A stretch of 64,000 nt of DNA from JBNGOQ01 sp050589645 (GCF_050589645.1 NZ_JBNGOQ010000002.1:496001-560000), one strand, 5' to 3'; positions 53,365-61,957 are shown, numbered from the stretch's first letter. Numbers and translations are program-made. Notes: generated from the sequence alone by a model not told the origin.

Positions 53365-53922
53365 TCAGCTTTGGTCCTTATAAATAATATCAAACCGGCC
53401 ATCGGTGACGTGGATCTGCGAGTCATCAATGCTGAACAGTATAAATTCAAAGGTGCCCGAAATAATTTGGGCATCCTGATCAAAGCGGGTAATGATCAAC
53501 TTTCCGGGCATTTTGTCTCTTGTACCTACCGGAGCAGGAAAACCATCTCCCCACAAAACATAACCGGCACTAAATTTCCCACGACCTTGTGTGACAAGGT
53601 CATATTCGGTTTCTGTAAGTGCAGCTACAGCATCTGCAATTATCCCGACAGAAATCCCTGGTTGTTTCCTATACTTTGATCCACCAATATCCAGGGTGTA
53701 GGCTCCATCGCTAAAACTGTAAAATGCGGAAGGTTTCCCCAAGCCGGTAGTGTCCGATATAAAAGGTTTCCCGTCTATCAGGCAGGCAAAGACCTGTTTG
53801 CCAGACCGTGTGGGTGGGGGAAGGGTATCTGCCGGATTTTTTAATCCCTCTTGTCCGTCGCTACAGCCTATGGATAGAAACAATAGCGATAGTAATACTA
53901 AAAATGGATTTCGTTTGTACAT
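53365..53922 (-). CDS. hypothetical lipoprotein
   Basis: 185 residues with lipobox signal MYKRNPFLVLLSLLFLSIGC. The mature part is beta-rich ('VFACLIDGKPFISD', 'YTLDIGGSKYRKQPGISVGIIADAV', 'AQIISGTFEFILFSIDD...VTDGRFDIIY'), in the style of the flavobacterial lipoproteins with a '(I)SGTFEF' core. Function unknown. It lies 12 bp downstream of the metalloprotease gene on the same strand, so they probably form an operon. Confidence 0.7.
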   Translation of the reverse strand: MYKRNPFLVLLSLLFLSIGCSDGQEGLKNPADTLPPPTRSGKQVFACLIDGKPFISDTTGLGKPSAFYSFSDGAYTLDIGGSKYRKQPGISVGIIADAVAALTETEYDLVTQGRGKFSAGYVLWGDGFPAPVGTRDKMPGKLIITRFDQDAQIISGTFEFILFSIDDSQIHVTDGRFDIIYKDQS

Positions 53923-53934
53923 CGCATCGATAAT

Positions 53935-55224
53935 TTAATTTCGTATCATCATCTTGGGCGTTTCTATTATTTGCTCGTTCCGCTCATCGCGGATGGGAAC
54001 AGCATAGAGTCCCGGTCGTATCTGCGCATCTGGCCCCGATTGTATGCCAGCCGTTTCGGTGGTCATTAAAGGAATCCATATAGGGCAATGTATATAGCTC
54101 ACATATCCCGCACTTCCACGGGAACTATAAGTAGGATTGGGGCTATAACTCGTTATTTTGGCATTGTAGGAGTAAGAACTGACCGAAACATTGACAACAG
54201 GGTTTGTTGTTGCAGTAAAATTATAGGTAGATGTAGTATTCAATGTCCTATTGGTCACCCGAATGTTATAGTTGAACCCTCTTTGAAATTGAAGTTTGTC
54301 CGTCTCCCAATAAGAAATATTAAAGCATCCGCCCCTTGTGCGGGTCCTTCTGTAGTTTGTCCGGGTAGAGGATATTTTTAAGGGTTTCGCCAATTGGCTG
54401 GCCGATACCTGTACCGTTTGCAAATCATCGTTCAAGACCAGGGCCTCGCGCATTCTGCTGATCTGGCCCGCGGTAAACCTGTTCCCACAATTTAACCTGG
54501 TGTACGACATAAAATTACGCGTATCCGGACTATACGTATTATTACCGGTAAACCCACACTGATTGTTGACAGTTCCCTGGTTCATACAAGGGTCTGCCGG
54601 TGTGTCGCATACCAGATCTCCAGCTGAGGCACAATTAGAGCCGTTGGCGAGTTCTTCAGGAATGCTATTATCCCTTTCACAAGACATACCATGAAAGGTA
54701 TGGAACAGGTTCAGGTTATGTCCAAGTTCGTGGGCAAAGACAAAGGAGTTCCTGTAATCTTTTCTTAAAGCCATAAACCTACCTGGAAGTTCCGCTCTAC
54801 CAATGATTCCGGTATTGCCGTTGATATTAAATCCATCGATTAAAAAGACCTGGATACTGCTTGTATTTCGGTTAATGTTTCTTAGTCCTTCATACTCTGT
54901 TCGGGAATTGATTACTGCCGAAGCATTGTTGTAATAGTTCCCATATCCATTATACCTGAAAACAATGTTGGATGCAGCATATCTTCGGTTCAATGTTACC
55001 AGGGCATCCTTGCACTGTTGCACCGTAACATTGGATGAGCTTCCTGCATTCAGGATGTTGAAGTAAAGATTGATAACAATAGGGGCGTTACTGTTTATCC
55101 TATTGGTAAGACTGGTTGTTCTTGCTTTCTTGGAAGTATTCCCATCAATTCCTGTTGTGCCGCACATCTGGGCATAGGAACTGCCAGATAGCATGAACAA
55201 GATACTAAGTAAAAGTGTTCTCAT
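53935..55224 (-). CDS. M43-like secreted zinc metalloprotease
   Basis: 429 residues with signal peptide MRTLLLSILFMLSGSSYAQ. Catalytic 'FVFAHELGHNLNLFHTFHG' gives HExxHxxGxxH-type zinc binding (HELGHNLNLFH), and 'FMSYTRLNCGNRFTAGQISRMREAL' is the Met-turn region, both as in pappalysin-like M43 proteases. A Cys-rich insert (~180-230) fits the family. The C-terminal ~130 residues are beta-rich and unassigned; a T9SS sorting domain is not evident. Its upstream region holds an R1 copy in the same orientation. Confidence 0.82.
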   Translation of the reverse strand: MRTLLLSILFMLSGSSYAQMCGTTGIDGNTSKKARTTSLTNRINSNAPIVINLYFNILNAGSSSNVTVQQCKDALVTLNRRYAASNIVFRYNGYGNYYNNASAVINSRTEYEGLRNINRNTSSIQVFLIDGFNINGNTGIIGRAELPGRFMALRKDYRNSFVFAHELGHNLNLFHTFHGMSCERDNSIPEELANGSNCASAGDLVCDTPADPCMNQGTVNNQCGFTGNNTYSPDTRNFMSYTRLNCGNRFTAGQISRMREALVLNDDLQTVQVSASQLAKPLKISSTRTNYRRTRTRGGCFNISYWETDKLQFQRGFNYNIRVTNRTLNTTSTYNFTATTNPVVNVSVSSYSYNAKITSYSPNPTYSSRGSAGYVSYIHCPIWIPLMTTETAGIQSGPDAQIRPGLYAVPIRDERNEQIIETPKMMIRN

Positions 55225-55919
55225 TATTTCAGTTTTTTTTTGAGTTAATTTGGTTTGATATCCACTTTTAGCGGTAAAAAATCACCACCAGGAGGCCCCT
55301 TATTCAGGTTTTTTTTAGACTTTCCTGCTAAGTCTTACTCCGGAAATGAGTAAGTGTAAGGACACTGTATGTTCATAATCGGTGTTGTTTAAATGGCACA
55401 GAAAAGGAGCCTATTATAGATCGGAGCTACCTGTGTTTTCAGCGGTTCTCATGGTATTTTGCTCTTGGAAAAATCCAATATCGGGTAGTGGGGACCCAGG
55501 GGAGAAAATCCATGTTTGTGTCAAATCGTTATAGTGAAACTCGTGATAAAATGTGTAGAAGGAAAAACCCAAGTAACAACTGGGTGTGTATGGGAATAAG
55601 TGGGAGAGTTTTGATTGAACTTAGGTGAAAATTGGCCTCAGAAAAGTTTGGTTGTCGCTAGACTATTGCTTTAAACGAAGTTATGGAGCACAGAGCAGGG
55701 AGGGCACTCTTCTTCCAAGCCTACTACACGCCCTCCGGAGTGATTTTCAGCGTAGGGGGGGAGTAGGGGAGTGCGAAGTCCTCCGAAGTGGAACGAAGAA
55801 GGGGAGCATGCCATTGCTCACCGTATTTACTTACCAAACAATAAAAAAATCCCCATGAATGGGTATTGATTTACCTTATGGAGATGTATACTTTGAACTC
55901 CAAGAGGAATACACCTTTT
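55225..55919. repeat. gene-free region with R1 copy d and R2
   Basis: No gene is seen. R1 copy d lies at ~55541-55615 on the minus strand (CCCAAGTAACAACTGGG at 55568-55584, next to 'tatgggaataagtggga'), pointing to the metalloprotease gene. R2 lies at ~55655-55815 ('attgctttaaacgaagttatggagcac', 'cacgccctccggagtgattttcagcgtagg'). The remainder is without clear structure. Confidence 0.6.
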
Positions 55920-56001
55920 CAATTACACTGCTCCAAAGAATTGACTTCCTACAGTTTACTTCCCCCGAAAACACCTTATTAATAGGTATATGTTTTGCGC
56001 C
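55920..56001 (+). promoter_or_regulatory. shared upstream element R3, copy c
   Basis: 'ctccaaagaattgacttcctacagtttacttccccc' differs from copy a at a single base, and 'caccttattaataggtat' corresponds to copy a's TACCCCTTAATGGGTAT. It lies just upstream of the protease-nuclease gene. Confidence 0.55.
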
Positions 56002-56078
56002 ATGTTTTTTGAACTTTTAGCCAAATACTTTGCTAGCTAAATATATTATTAAAGAATCCATGTAAAAATTTAATACAA

Positions 56079-58190
56079 ATGAGTTCAGCATTCCAAACCC
56101 CTAAACAACTATTACACGAATGTGCCAATAGATGGGAACAACGCGCTAAAAAAAGACAGAAGAATCTTGAAAGTTTAAAATCAGGAGATTTGACTGGAGT
56201 GGAATCCACAGAACGTCTACAAAAGAGAGTATTGCACTTAAATGAAGCAACTAAACGAATCTCTGGACAAAGACCTAGTGCAAATTTAAGTGAAGGTATA
56301 AATGCCGATATCGGAATGGAACGCGTTATTGCGAAGGACGATTTTTTGGATATCACCTTTTTAGAAAGGGGCTTGGCGGTTTCCAGATCGGTATGCAAAG
56401 TCAATATTTATCGTTCTGCAGGCAGTTTTGCTGGTTCTGGATCCGGTTTTTTGATTGGTCCAAATTTAGTAATGACAAATAATCACGTATTACCTTCATC
56501 AGAGTATGCCAAACATTCGCTATTGGAGTTTGATTATCAGAAGGATAAGTTCGGTATTCCCATGCAATCCGTACTGTTCAGGCTCAGCCCACATGAATTT
56601 TTTATCACTGATAAAGATTTGGACTATAGTATGATTGCCGTGAACCCAATTTCTGAGAATAGTAAAAAGTTGGCCTCTTATGGATGGAATAAGTTGATGG
56701 ATGAGGGAAAGGCCTTGATAGGAGAGCCCTTGAATATAATTCAGCATCCTTTGGGCGGCTTTAAACAGTTAGTGGTCCATTCGAACCAATTGATAGATCT
56801 TTTGGATATGCATGCGCATTATTTGACGGATACTGAAGAAGGCTCTTCTGGTTCTCTGGTGTGTAATAATCAATGGGAAGTTGTGGCATTGCACCATGCG
56901 GGAGTGCCCAAGAGAGTGGGAGATACCATTATCGATATCTACGGCCAGCCATGGGATGGACATGACCCGGAAGACATCAAATGGGTAGCTAATGAAGGTA
57001 TTAGGATTAGTCGAATTTTAAAGGACTTGGAAGCCACCGAAGTGCCCAATGATTGGGAGGCTTCCAAAAAAAGTGTTTTTGAGAGCGTTCCTCCCGACCC
57101 AATGGAATTGATTAGCAACCCCAAGGAGGATGTAATAAAACCTGCAACGAACAAGCAGAATGGTATTACTTGGAACATTCCATTGAGTGTTACTGTTTCC
57201 ATAGGGGAGGTTTCCAGATATGATATAACGCCAGTGTCAGTGGAAGCAAGTTCCATAGAATCTGTTGATCCGAATCCCGTGAAAACGATAGACCAAGACA
57301 TCGTTCAAGAGAAACGGGTGGTACCATTTATTGATGATGACTATACTACTCGAGAGGGATTTGACACCAATTATTTGGGGCTGGATGTTCCCTTACCAAC
57401 AATTTTGGACGAGACAAAGGTGTCTAAAATGGATACTGGTTCGCATTTGATTCCCTATCATCATTTCTCTATTGTAATCAATAAGGAGAGACGCTTGGCA
57501 TATTTTTGTGCGGCCAATGTCGATGGGAATGAGGAAGGTAAGCAACCGGAACCCAATAAGGATTATACACGGAAAGGTCTAAGTGGATTGGGCAAGAACG
57601 ATAGGGAGGCTTGGTTGACCGATCCCCGTATTCCTGCCAATCATCAACTCCCGGACATGTTCTATAACAAGGACCGCAAATCCTTTGATAAAGGACATAT
57701 CGTTCGAAGGGACGATGTGGCTTGGGGATCTAATTATGAAGAAGTAAGGATGGCCAATGGGGATACTTTCCATGCTACTAACTGCTCTCCTCAAGTTTCT
57801 CATTTTAACCAAGCTAGCAGAGGAGGTATTTGGGGGAAGTTCGAGAATTTCGTGCTTAAGGAGGCTAAAGATGAAAAATTAGTGGTTTTTTCTGGCCCTG
57901 TGTTTCGATCTAATGACCAGTTCTTTGATGGAAGGGACGATCGTGGTCGTATACAGGTTAAAATTCCTAGAGCTTATTGGAAGATTTTGGTGTGCAGGGA
58001 TGGAAATAAACTCAAGACCTATGCTTTTATACTAAAGCAGGATTTGGGATCTGTGGATTGGAAAGAGATTGCGGAAATTCCAGAACGTTTTCAGGATTTG
58101 CAAATAAAAGTCACTGACCTACAGCAAAAATTGGTAAATATTAAACTACCAGAGATATTGTTTACAACGGATCAAATGGAAGTACAGTAG
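56079..58190 (+). CDS. trypsin-like protease fused to NUC1 (DNA/RNA non-specific) nuclease
   Basis: 703 residues, no signal peptide. A helical N-terminus (~1-100) precedes a trypsin-like domain (~105-330): 'GFLIGPNLVMTNNHVL' (His136), 'DKDLDYSMIAV' (Asp182), 'EEGSSGSLV' (Ser257) and 'VALHHAG', a complete catalytic triad. A linker (~330-450) joins the NUC1 endonuclease domain (~450-690): 'LIPYHHFSIVINKERRLAYF', then 'SFDKGHIVRRDDVAW' (DKGH at 537-540, catalytic His540), 'TNCSPQVSHFNQASRGGIW' (metal-binding Asn) and 'VFSGPVF'. Protease and nuclease in one cytoplasmic chain suggest proteolytic activation of a DNA- or RNA-degrading effector; this is inference. The membrane OmpA-like gene follows 93 bp downstream. 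Confidence 0.88.
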   Translation: MSSAFQTPKQLLHECANRWEQRAKKRQKNLESLKSGDLTGVESTERLQKRVLHLNEATKRISGQRPSANLSEGINADIGMERVIAKDDFLDITFLERGLAVSRSVCKVNIYRSAGSFAGSGSGFLIGPNLVMTNNHVLPSSEYAKHSLLEFDYQKDKFGIPMQSVLFRLSPHEFFITDKDLDYSMIAVNPISENSKKLASYGWNKLMDEGKALIGEPLNIIQHPLGGFKQLVVHSNQLIDLLDMHAHYLTDTEEGSSGSLVCNNQWEVVALHHAGVPKRVGDTIIDIYGQPWDGHDPEDIKWVANEGIRISRILKDLEATEVPNDWEASKKSVFESVPPDPMELISNPKEDVIKPATNKQNGITWNIPLSVTVSIGEVSRYDITPVSVEASSIESVDPNPVKTIDQDIVQEKRVVPFIDDDYTTREGFDTNYLGLDVPLPTILDETKVSKMDTGSHLIPYHHFSIVINKERRLAYFCAANVDGNEEGKQPEPNKDYTRKGLSGLGKNDREAWLTDPRIPANHQLPDMFYNKDRKSFDKGHIVRRDDVAWGSNYEEVRMANGDTFHATNCSPQVSHFNQASRGGIWGKFENFVLKEAKDEKLVVFSGPVFRSNDQFFDGRDDRGRIQVKIPRAYWKILVCRDGNKLKTYAFILKQDLGSVDWKEIAEIPERFQDLQIKVTDLQQKLVNIKLPEILFTTDQMEVQ

Positions 58191-58283
58191 TATAGTAAAA
58201 GTTGGTACCAGTGCAACCGGTCGGTTTTAAATATGGTAAGCTATAACTATAGGCTTTGACCATAGCAGTAATATTCAAGCATC

Positions 58284-59366
58284 ATGAGCAATAAAAATTT
58301 TTATATCAAACCGGTAATACCTAGGAGATTTATCCAGATTTTTCGGATAATTCTACTGTTGGTTCTATTAGTTGTTTTATTCCGCTTATTGGATAAAAAT
58401 TTTGATAAAATAAATGATAGTATTGAGTGCTTTTTAGATGGAATCATAGAACTTTCAGCTAATAGTCTCGGATTACAAAAGTTGCTTAAGTTGTATGGGT
58501 TTGGTGGAATTATTGCTTTTATTATATATGTTTTTAAAAAGTTTTTTTCGAATTGGTATCAACAAATAAAGAATTATTTAAAAGCTAAAGGATTGCCGGA
58601 CGAACAACTTATGAGGGAAAATTGGGTTTTTGGCAATGTCAAGGATATGATAGTCTCAATGATTCGCTTTTTTGCTAAATATCTAAGGCCAATTACGGGA
58701 TTAAAGGTCTTTTTTTATTTTGTAATTACTTTTTTACTAGGATGGTTAGGCATTAAAGGTGTTGAAATAGTTAATGATGAGATTTCTGTTGGAGGTGATA
58801 GAATAAGTCATATCTATCAGTTGAACTCTGAAAATGATAATGGCTTGTCTAATCTGAAAGATCCCTTTAAACTGGTATTCAGTTTTGATCATGACGATAA
58901 GGATGTTGAAAAACATGGAACAGATGAACTCGATACGATGAAAAGATTTCTAAAATCGTTCAAAGGTTGTCTTGGGGATACAAAAGATAGGGTTAAATTG
59001 GAAATACGAGGCTATGTTAGTGAAACGCTTGATGATAATTACAAAAGTGAGATTGAACTTGCCAATGATAGAGCTAGAAATACAGAAAAGCAGCTTCTAG
59101 CATTAATGGAAAAAATACGATCTGATTATAATGAGCCAGGTAGTAAAGAAGTTGATTTAGGTTTTCTAAATCAAATTGAGATAGAAGTGGTTGAATGGCA
59201 GGATTCGCGTGAGGAATATGAGAAATTGATTAGGACCAGGATTTTTGAAGAATCCAAGGATTCCACTTTAAAAGAAGATGAAGAACTGCTACGTGAATTT
59301 ACAGCGGAGTATCTTAATAGAAGAGTAGAGGTTTCAGTTATTAAGGCAGGTTCCTGCTATCCATAG
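58284..59366 (+). CDS. membrane protein with OmpA/MotB-like C-terminal domain
   Basis: 360 residues. Three hydrophobic segments: ~16-34 'IFRIILLLVLLVVLFRLL', ~68-85 'YGFGGIIAFIIYVFKKFF' and ~140-160 'VFFYFVITFLLGWLGI'. A C-terminal domain ~200-360 contains 'LEIRGYVSETLDDNYKSEIELANDRARNTEKQLLALM' and 'EFTAEYLNRRVEVSVI', the 'G(Y)xS...N..LA..RA......L...NRRVEV' pattern of OmpA/MotB peptidoglycan-binding domains. With the protease-nuclease upstream this recalls the idea of an envelope sensor plus cytoplasmic nuclease (as in Zorya's ZorB), although no MotA-like protein is present. Likely partner of the preceding gene. Confidence 0.65.
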   Translation: MSNKNFYIKPVIPRRFIQIFRIILLLVLLVVLFRLLDKNFDKINDSIECFLDGIIELSANSLGLQKLLKLYGFGGIIAFIIYVFKKFFSNWYQQIKNYLKAKGLPDEQLMRENWVFGNVKDMIVSMIRFFAKYLRPITGLKVFFYFVITFLLGWLGIKGVEIVNDEISVGGDRISHIYQLNSENDNGLSNLKDPFKLVFSFDHDDKDVEKHGTDELDTMKRFLKSFKGCLGDTKDRVKLEIRGYVSETLDDNYKSEIELANDRARNTEKQLLALMEKIRSDYNEPGSKEVDLGFLNQIEIEVVEWQDSREEYEKLIRTRIFEESKDSTLKEDEELLREFTAEYLNRRVEVSVIKAGSCYP

Positions 59367-59418
59367 TTTAAGGAAGTAAGCATTTGTACCATTATAATGC
59401 GTCTCAAGAAAACTATGA

Positions 59419-59769
59419 TTGAGACTTTTATGTTTGAACTTGTTGTATTTAAAATTTCAGAAATTTACGAGGTCATTGGTCAAAAAAAGGACGAGTATTA
59501 AGCATAAAATAAATGAGGAATTTGTTTCAATTTGTCAACGGATATTAAAGGAAAATCTTGAGCTAAGTGATTGGGTTCTCATTGAGAGTAGTAATCAGTT
59601 TCAAACGGATAATTACTGTGGCGGATTCGATGGAATTGAGAACGAATTCACTTTCAGTTATTTTGACAAAGATAGAAAGGAATTTTGGTTTCAATTATCA
59701 CTTTCTGATGTCAATCAAGTAGTGGGGAGAGTAATAACTGAAATAGACGTTAAGGAAGCAGAATACTAA
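59419..59769 (+). CDS. small hypothetical protein, start uncertain
   Basis: Up to 116 residues. The frame opens at a TTG and has no good ATG. The convincing part is ~25-116 ('SIKHKINEEFVSICQRILKENLELSDWVLIESSNQFQTDNYCGGFDGIENEFTFSYFDKDRKEFWFQLSLSDV'). An ATG at 59397 opens another frame (MRLKKTMIETFMFELVVFKISEI...) that would join this one if the A7 run near 59480-59486 were one base different, so a frameshift is possible. No family recognised. Confidence 0.45.
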   Translation: MRLLCLNLLYLKFQKFTRSLVKKRTSIKHKINEEFVSICQRILKENLELSDWVLIESSNQFQTDNYCGGFDGIENEFTFSYFDKDRKEFWFQLSLSDVNQVVGRVITEIDVKEAEY

Positions 59770-59857
59770 AGTTCAATTAAACGATTGGTGAAAAAGACAC
59801 CAAACGGAAATGGATTCACTAATTAAGAACAACAGGCTAGAGTAAGTACCCAAAGTC

Positions 59858-60151
59858 ATGACAGAATTTAATTATGATAGTTCTAAATTGGAAATCGACT
59901 TTTACGGAGATTCTAAAGTTGATGTTTTTGATGATGATGAATTAGTACTTGAAATTAATAAAATTGACGATTCTTTATGGTTGGTTCAAGCATCATGGAT
60001 TGAGGATAATTTAATTCTAATTAAGCAAGATTTAGCAAATGAATTAATTAGGTTTATTGGAAGAGAAATAAAAGAAAAGCATGGCACTGAATTACCAGTC
60101 GTCTTACATCCAAATTTTTTCCTGCCAATCAATAACTTAAACTCAAATTAA
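59858..60151 (+). CDS. small acidic hypothetical protein
   Basis: 97 residues, acidic ('YDSSKLEIDFYGDSKVDVFDDDELVLEINKIDDSLWLVQASW'), resembling in style the small immunity-like proteins of accessory regions. No family assigned. The upstream 59768-59784 contains the 17-mer AAAGTTCAATTAAACGA, also at 16892 and 61850. Confidence 0.55.
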   Translation: MTEFNYDSSKLEIDFYGDSKVDVFDDDELVLEINKIDDSLWLVQASWIEDNLILIKQDLANELIRFIGREIKEKHGTELPVVLHPNFFLPINNLNSN

Positions 60152-60228
60152 TATTTAAAACCTATGTAAACAATGGCTCCTATGAAAAATCAAAATCTAG
60201 TTCGATAAAGTTCAAAAAAAGGATTTTT

Positions 60229-60480
60229 ATGAGAAACGAGTTGAAAATACTTGCTATGAAACTTGACAAAGTGTTGGAACAGCAAGAATTAATTCTCAAG
60301 GCACTCGATAACAAAGTTGTGTTAGATAGCAGTCGCAGGATACCATCAAAACAGGAAAGAAGATCAAAAATAAAAATGGAAATCCAGCAACAGCTTAGGG
60401 AAATGTTTACTTTGAGACCATATAAAATAAAGTTGAAAAAAGAATTCAATTTGAAGGCACAACCTCACGCCTCACGGTAA
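60229..60480 (+). CDS. small basic hypothetical protein
   Basis: 83 residues: a helical, coiled-coil-like N-terminus ('NELKILAMKLDKVLEQQELILKALDNKV') and a basic tail ('RIPSKQERRSKIKMEIQQQL...PYKIKLKKEF'). It may be a small nucleic-acid-binding or anti-activator-type protein; this is a guess from composition. Start ATG 60229 has no clear ribosome binding site. Confidence 0.4.
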   Translation: MRNELKILAMKLDKVLEQQELILKALDNKVVLDSSRRIPSKQERRSKIKMEIQQQLREMFTLRPYKIKLKKEFNLKAQPHASR

Positions 60481-60604
60481 AAGCCTATTTAAAAACCAAT
60501 GATCCATCTGTTTTTGATGGTCTGAAAAGAAACAACTAGAATAATAAGAAAGGTTCAAATAAAGGATTACCAGTGACATCGATTTTATTCCAATTTTGGG
60601 GTAA

Positions 60605-60642
60605 ATAGATGTATTTTACATCTATATAAACAAGTTGGCACC
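60605..60642 (+). promoter_or_regulatory. array leader 3: palindrome plus first GTT box
   Basis: Palindrome ATAGATGTA-ttt-TACATCTAT (60605-60625), then 8 bp, then GTTGGCACC (60634-60642), nearly complementary (7 of 9) to GGCACCAAC (61788-61796) behind the HEPN gene. The palindrome sequence differs from the others, but the layout is the same. Confidence 0.5.
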
Positions 60643-60651
60643 TATTAAATA

Positions 60652-61782
60652 ATGACTAAGAGTGTGACAATAACAAGGTGGGTGGTTCCATGCTACTTTA
60701 CTGAAGAAAGACATAAAACAGACCCAATAGAGGTTGACCTAACCAGTCACTTAAAACTCATGCTCAAAAATGAAGTTTGGAATCGTAAATTCGATTTTGG
60801 ATTTAGCACTGGACTTAAGAACACAAACCCGAACGAAATAGATAAGGCAAAAGCCAAGATTTTTCCAAGATTCATTTCAGGGTATGTAAATGAAAATCGA
60901 ATCCGAGATTTGATAGAACGAGAGTGTGGGAAATTTCCAGCTCATTTAAAATTGAATGACTACAAAAAATGGTCTCACCAAATAGGATTTGTTCTATTTG
61001 AAATTGAGTACAACATCAAGACAAACAATATCCCAACAAAAAAAGACCTGACTGAAGATTTTATTCCACATTTCGAGATGGATTTCGTTGAAAAATACCA
61101 TCAAAAACTTGCAGTTTTAAAAGAGCTAGCGTCTTTTCTACTTGCAGGACTGCATTTGAGTTTTCCGACAGAATCAATCATGATGAGAACTGATAATCCA
61201 ATAAATGACGGGATTTTTCAAATCAGGTCTGGACGGTCATCATACGCTTGTAAGATAAGTTCTAATACCTTCATGCATGAGATTCTTATTGAAACAAGTA
61301 AGTTGTCAAGTAATGTGAAACCAAATCTTAATGGACTAGCCTCAGTATGGCACTACAACCTGTGGTCATTGAAAAGGTATCTTAATGCTGTTGAATCAGA
61401 CCAGCTATCTATGGATAACCTTCTGGACTTGTTATTTGCTCTTGAAGGACTTTTTGAAAAAAGTACATCTTCTGATTTTGTCAAGTCAATGTGTCTGGTG
61501 ATGCTGTGTAGAAATAGAAAAGAAGCAAGGAAAATGAAAAATCTACTTGACGTTGCTTATTCAATAAGAAATGAAATCGCTCATGGCGGCCAATCATATG
61601 ACCCTTATGACAAGGTAAAGCTAGAAGGCAAAGAGACTTTAGCACAAAGGATATACTGGAAGGTCAAACCAATAGTGGCCGTAATGATAATTAAAGCCAT
61701 TTCGAAATTGTTAGACGACAAAAACATGAAAAATCTTAGGTTTAACTCTGACGACTTTGTTAACATTACATTTGAAAAATAA
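60652..61782 (+). CDS. HEPN-domain protein (ApeA-like C-terminus)
   Basis: 376 residues, no signal peptide. The N-terminal half is mixed alpha/beta and unassigned. The C-terminal half is helical and carries 'LLFALEGLFEKSTSSDFVKSM...LLDVAYSIRNEIAHGGQSYDP'. The RNEIAH motif (R-x4-H) after an acidic helix is the catalytic signature of HEPN RNases such as the ApeA anti-phage protein. It is the only gene in its cassette-like unit (60634-61796). RNase-based defence is inferred. Confidence 0.72.
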   Translation: MTKSVTITRWVVPCYFTEERHKTDPIEVDLTSHLKLMLKNEVWNRKFDFGFSTGLKNTNPNEIDKAKAKIFPRFISGYVNENRIRDLIERECGKFPAHLKLNDYKKWSHQIGFVLFEIEYNIKTNNIPTKKDLTEDFIPHFEMDFVEKYHQKLAVLKELASFLLAGLHLSFPTESIMMRTDNPINDGIFQIRSGRSSYACKISSNTFMHEILIETSKLSSNVKPNLNGLASVWHYNLWSLKRYLNAVESDQLSMDNLLDLLFALEGLFEKSTSSDFVKSMCLVMLCRNRKEARKMKNLLDVAYSIRNEIAHGGQSYDPYDKVKLEGKETLAQRIYWKVKPIVAVMIIKAISKLLDDKNMKNLRFNSDDFVNITFEK

Positions 61783-61787
61783 AAACT

Positions 61788-61936
61788 GGCACCAACATTG
61801 TATATAGTGCATGCCCTTCTCGACACGTGCCATAAACATGGCCGTTACCAAAGTTCAATTAAACGATTGATTACCACTGGTCAATTGTGCGTATATTGTA
61901 AATATGATCAATGATCATATACCATTGTTGTGTGTA
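61788..61936 (+). repeat. partial junction F running into array leader 4
   Basis: Left: GGCACCAAC (61788-61796) then ATTGT and a weak arm. The 17-mer AAAGTTCAATTAAACGA is at 61850-61866. Right: the perfect 19-bp near-palindrome ATATGATCAATGATCATAT (61902-61920), 6 bp, then GTTGTGTGTA (61927-61936), the exact complement of TACACACAAC at 62674-62683 behind the Mrr gene. The palindrome is the one found inverted at 33165-33187. It could be a joined end of one array and start of another. Confidence 0.55.
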
Positions 61937-61957
61937 ATACAAAACAGCTAATATTAT

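Noticed and set aside
58284..59366. Zorya ZorB
   Set aside because: It has an OmpA/MotB-like end, but three membrane segments, and no ZorA (MotA-like) gene is adjacent.
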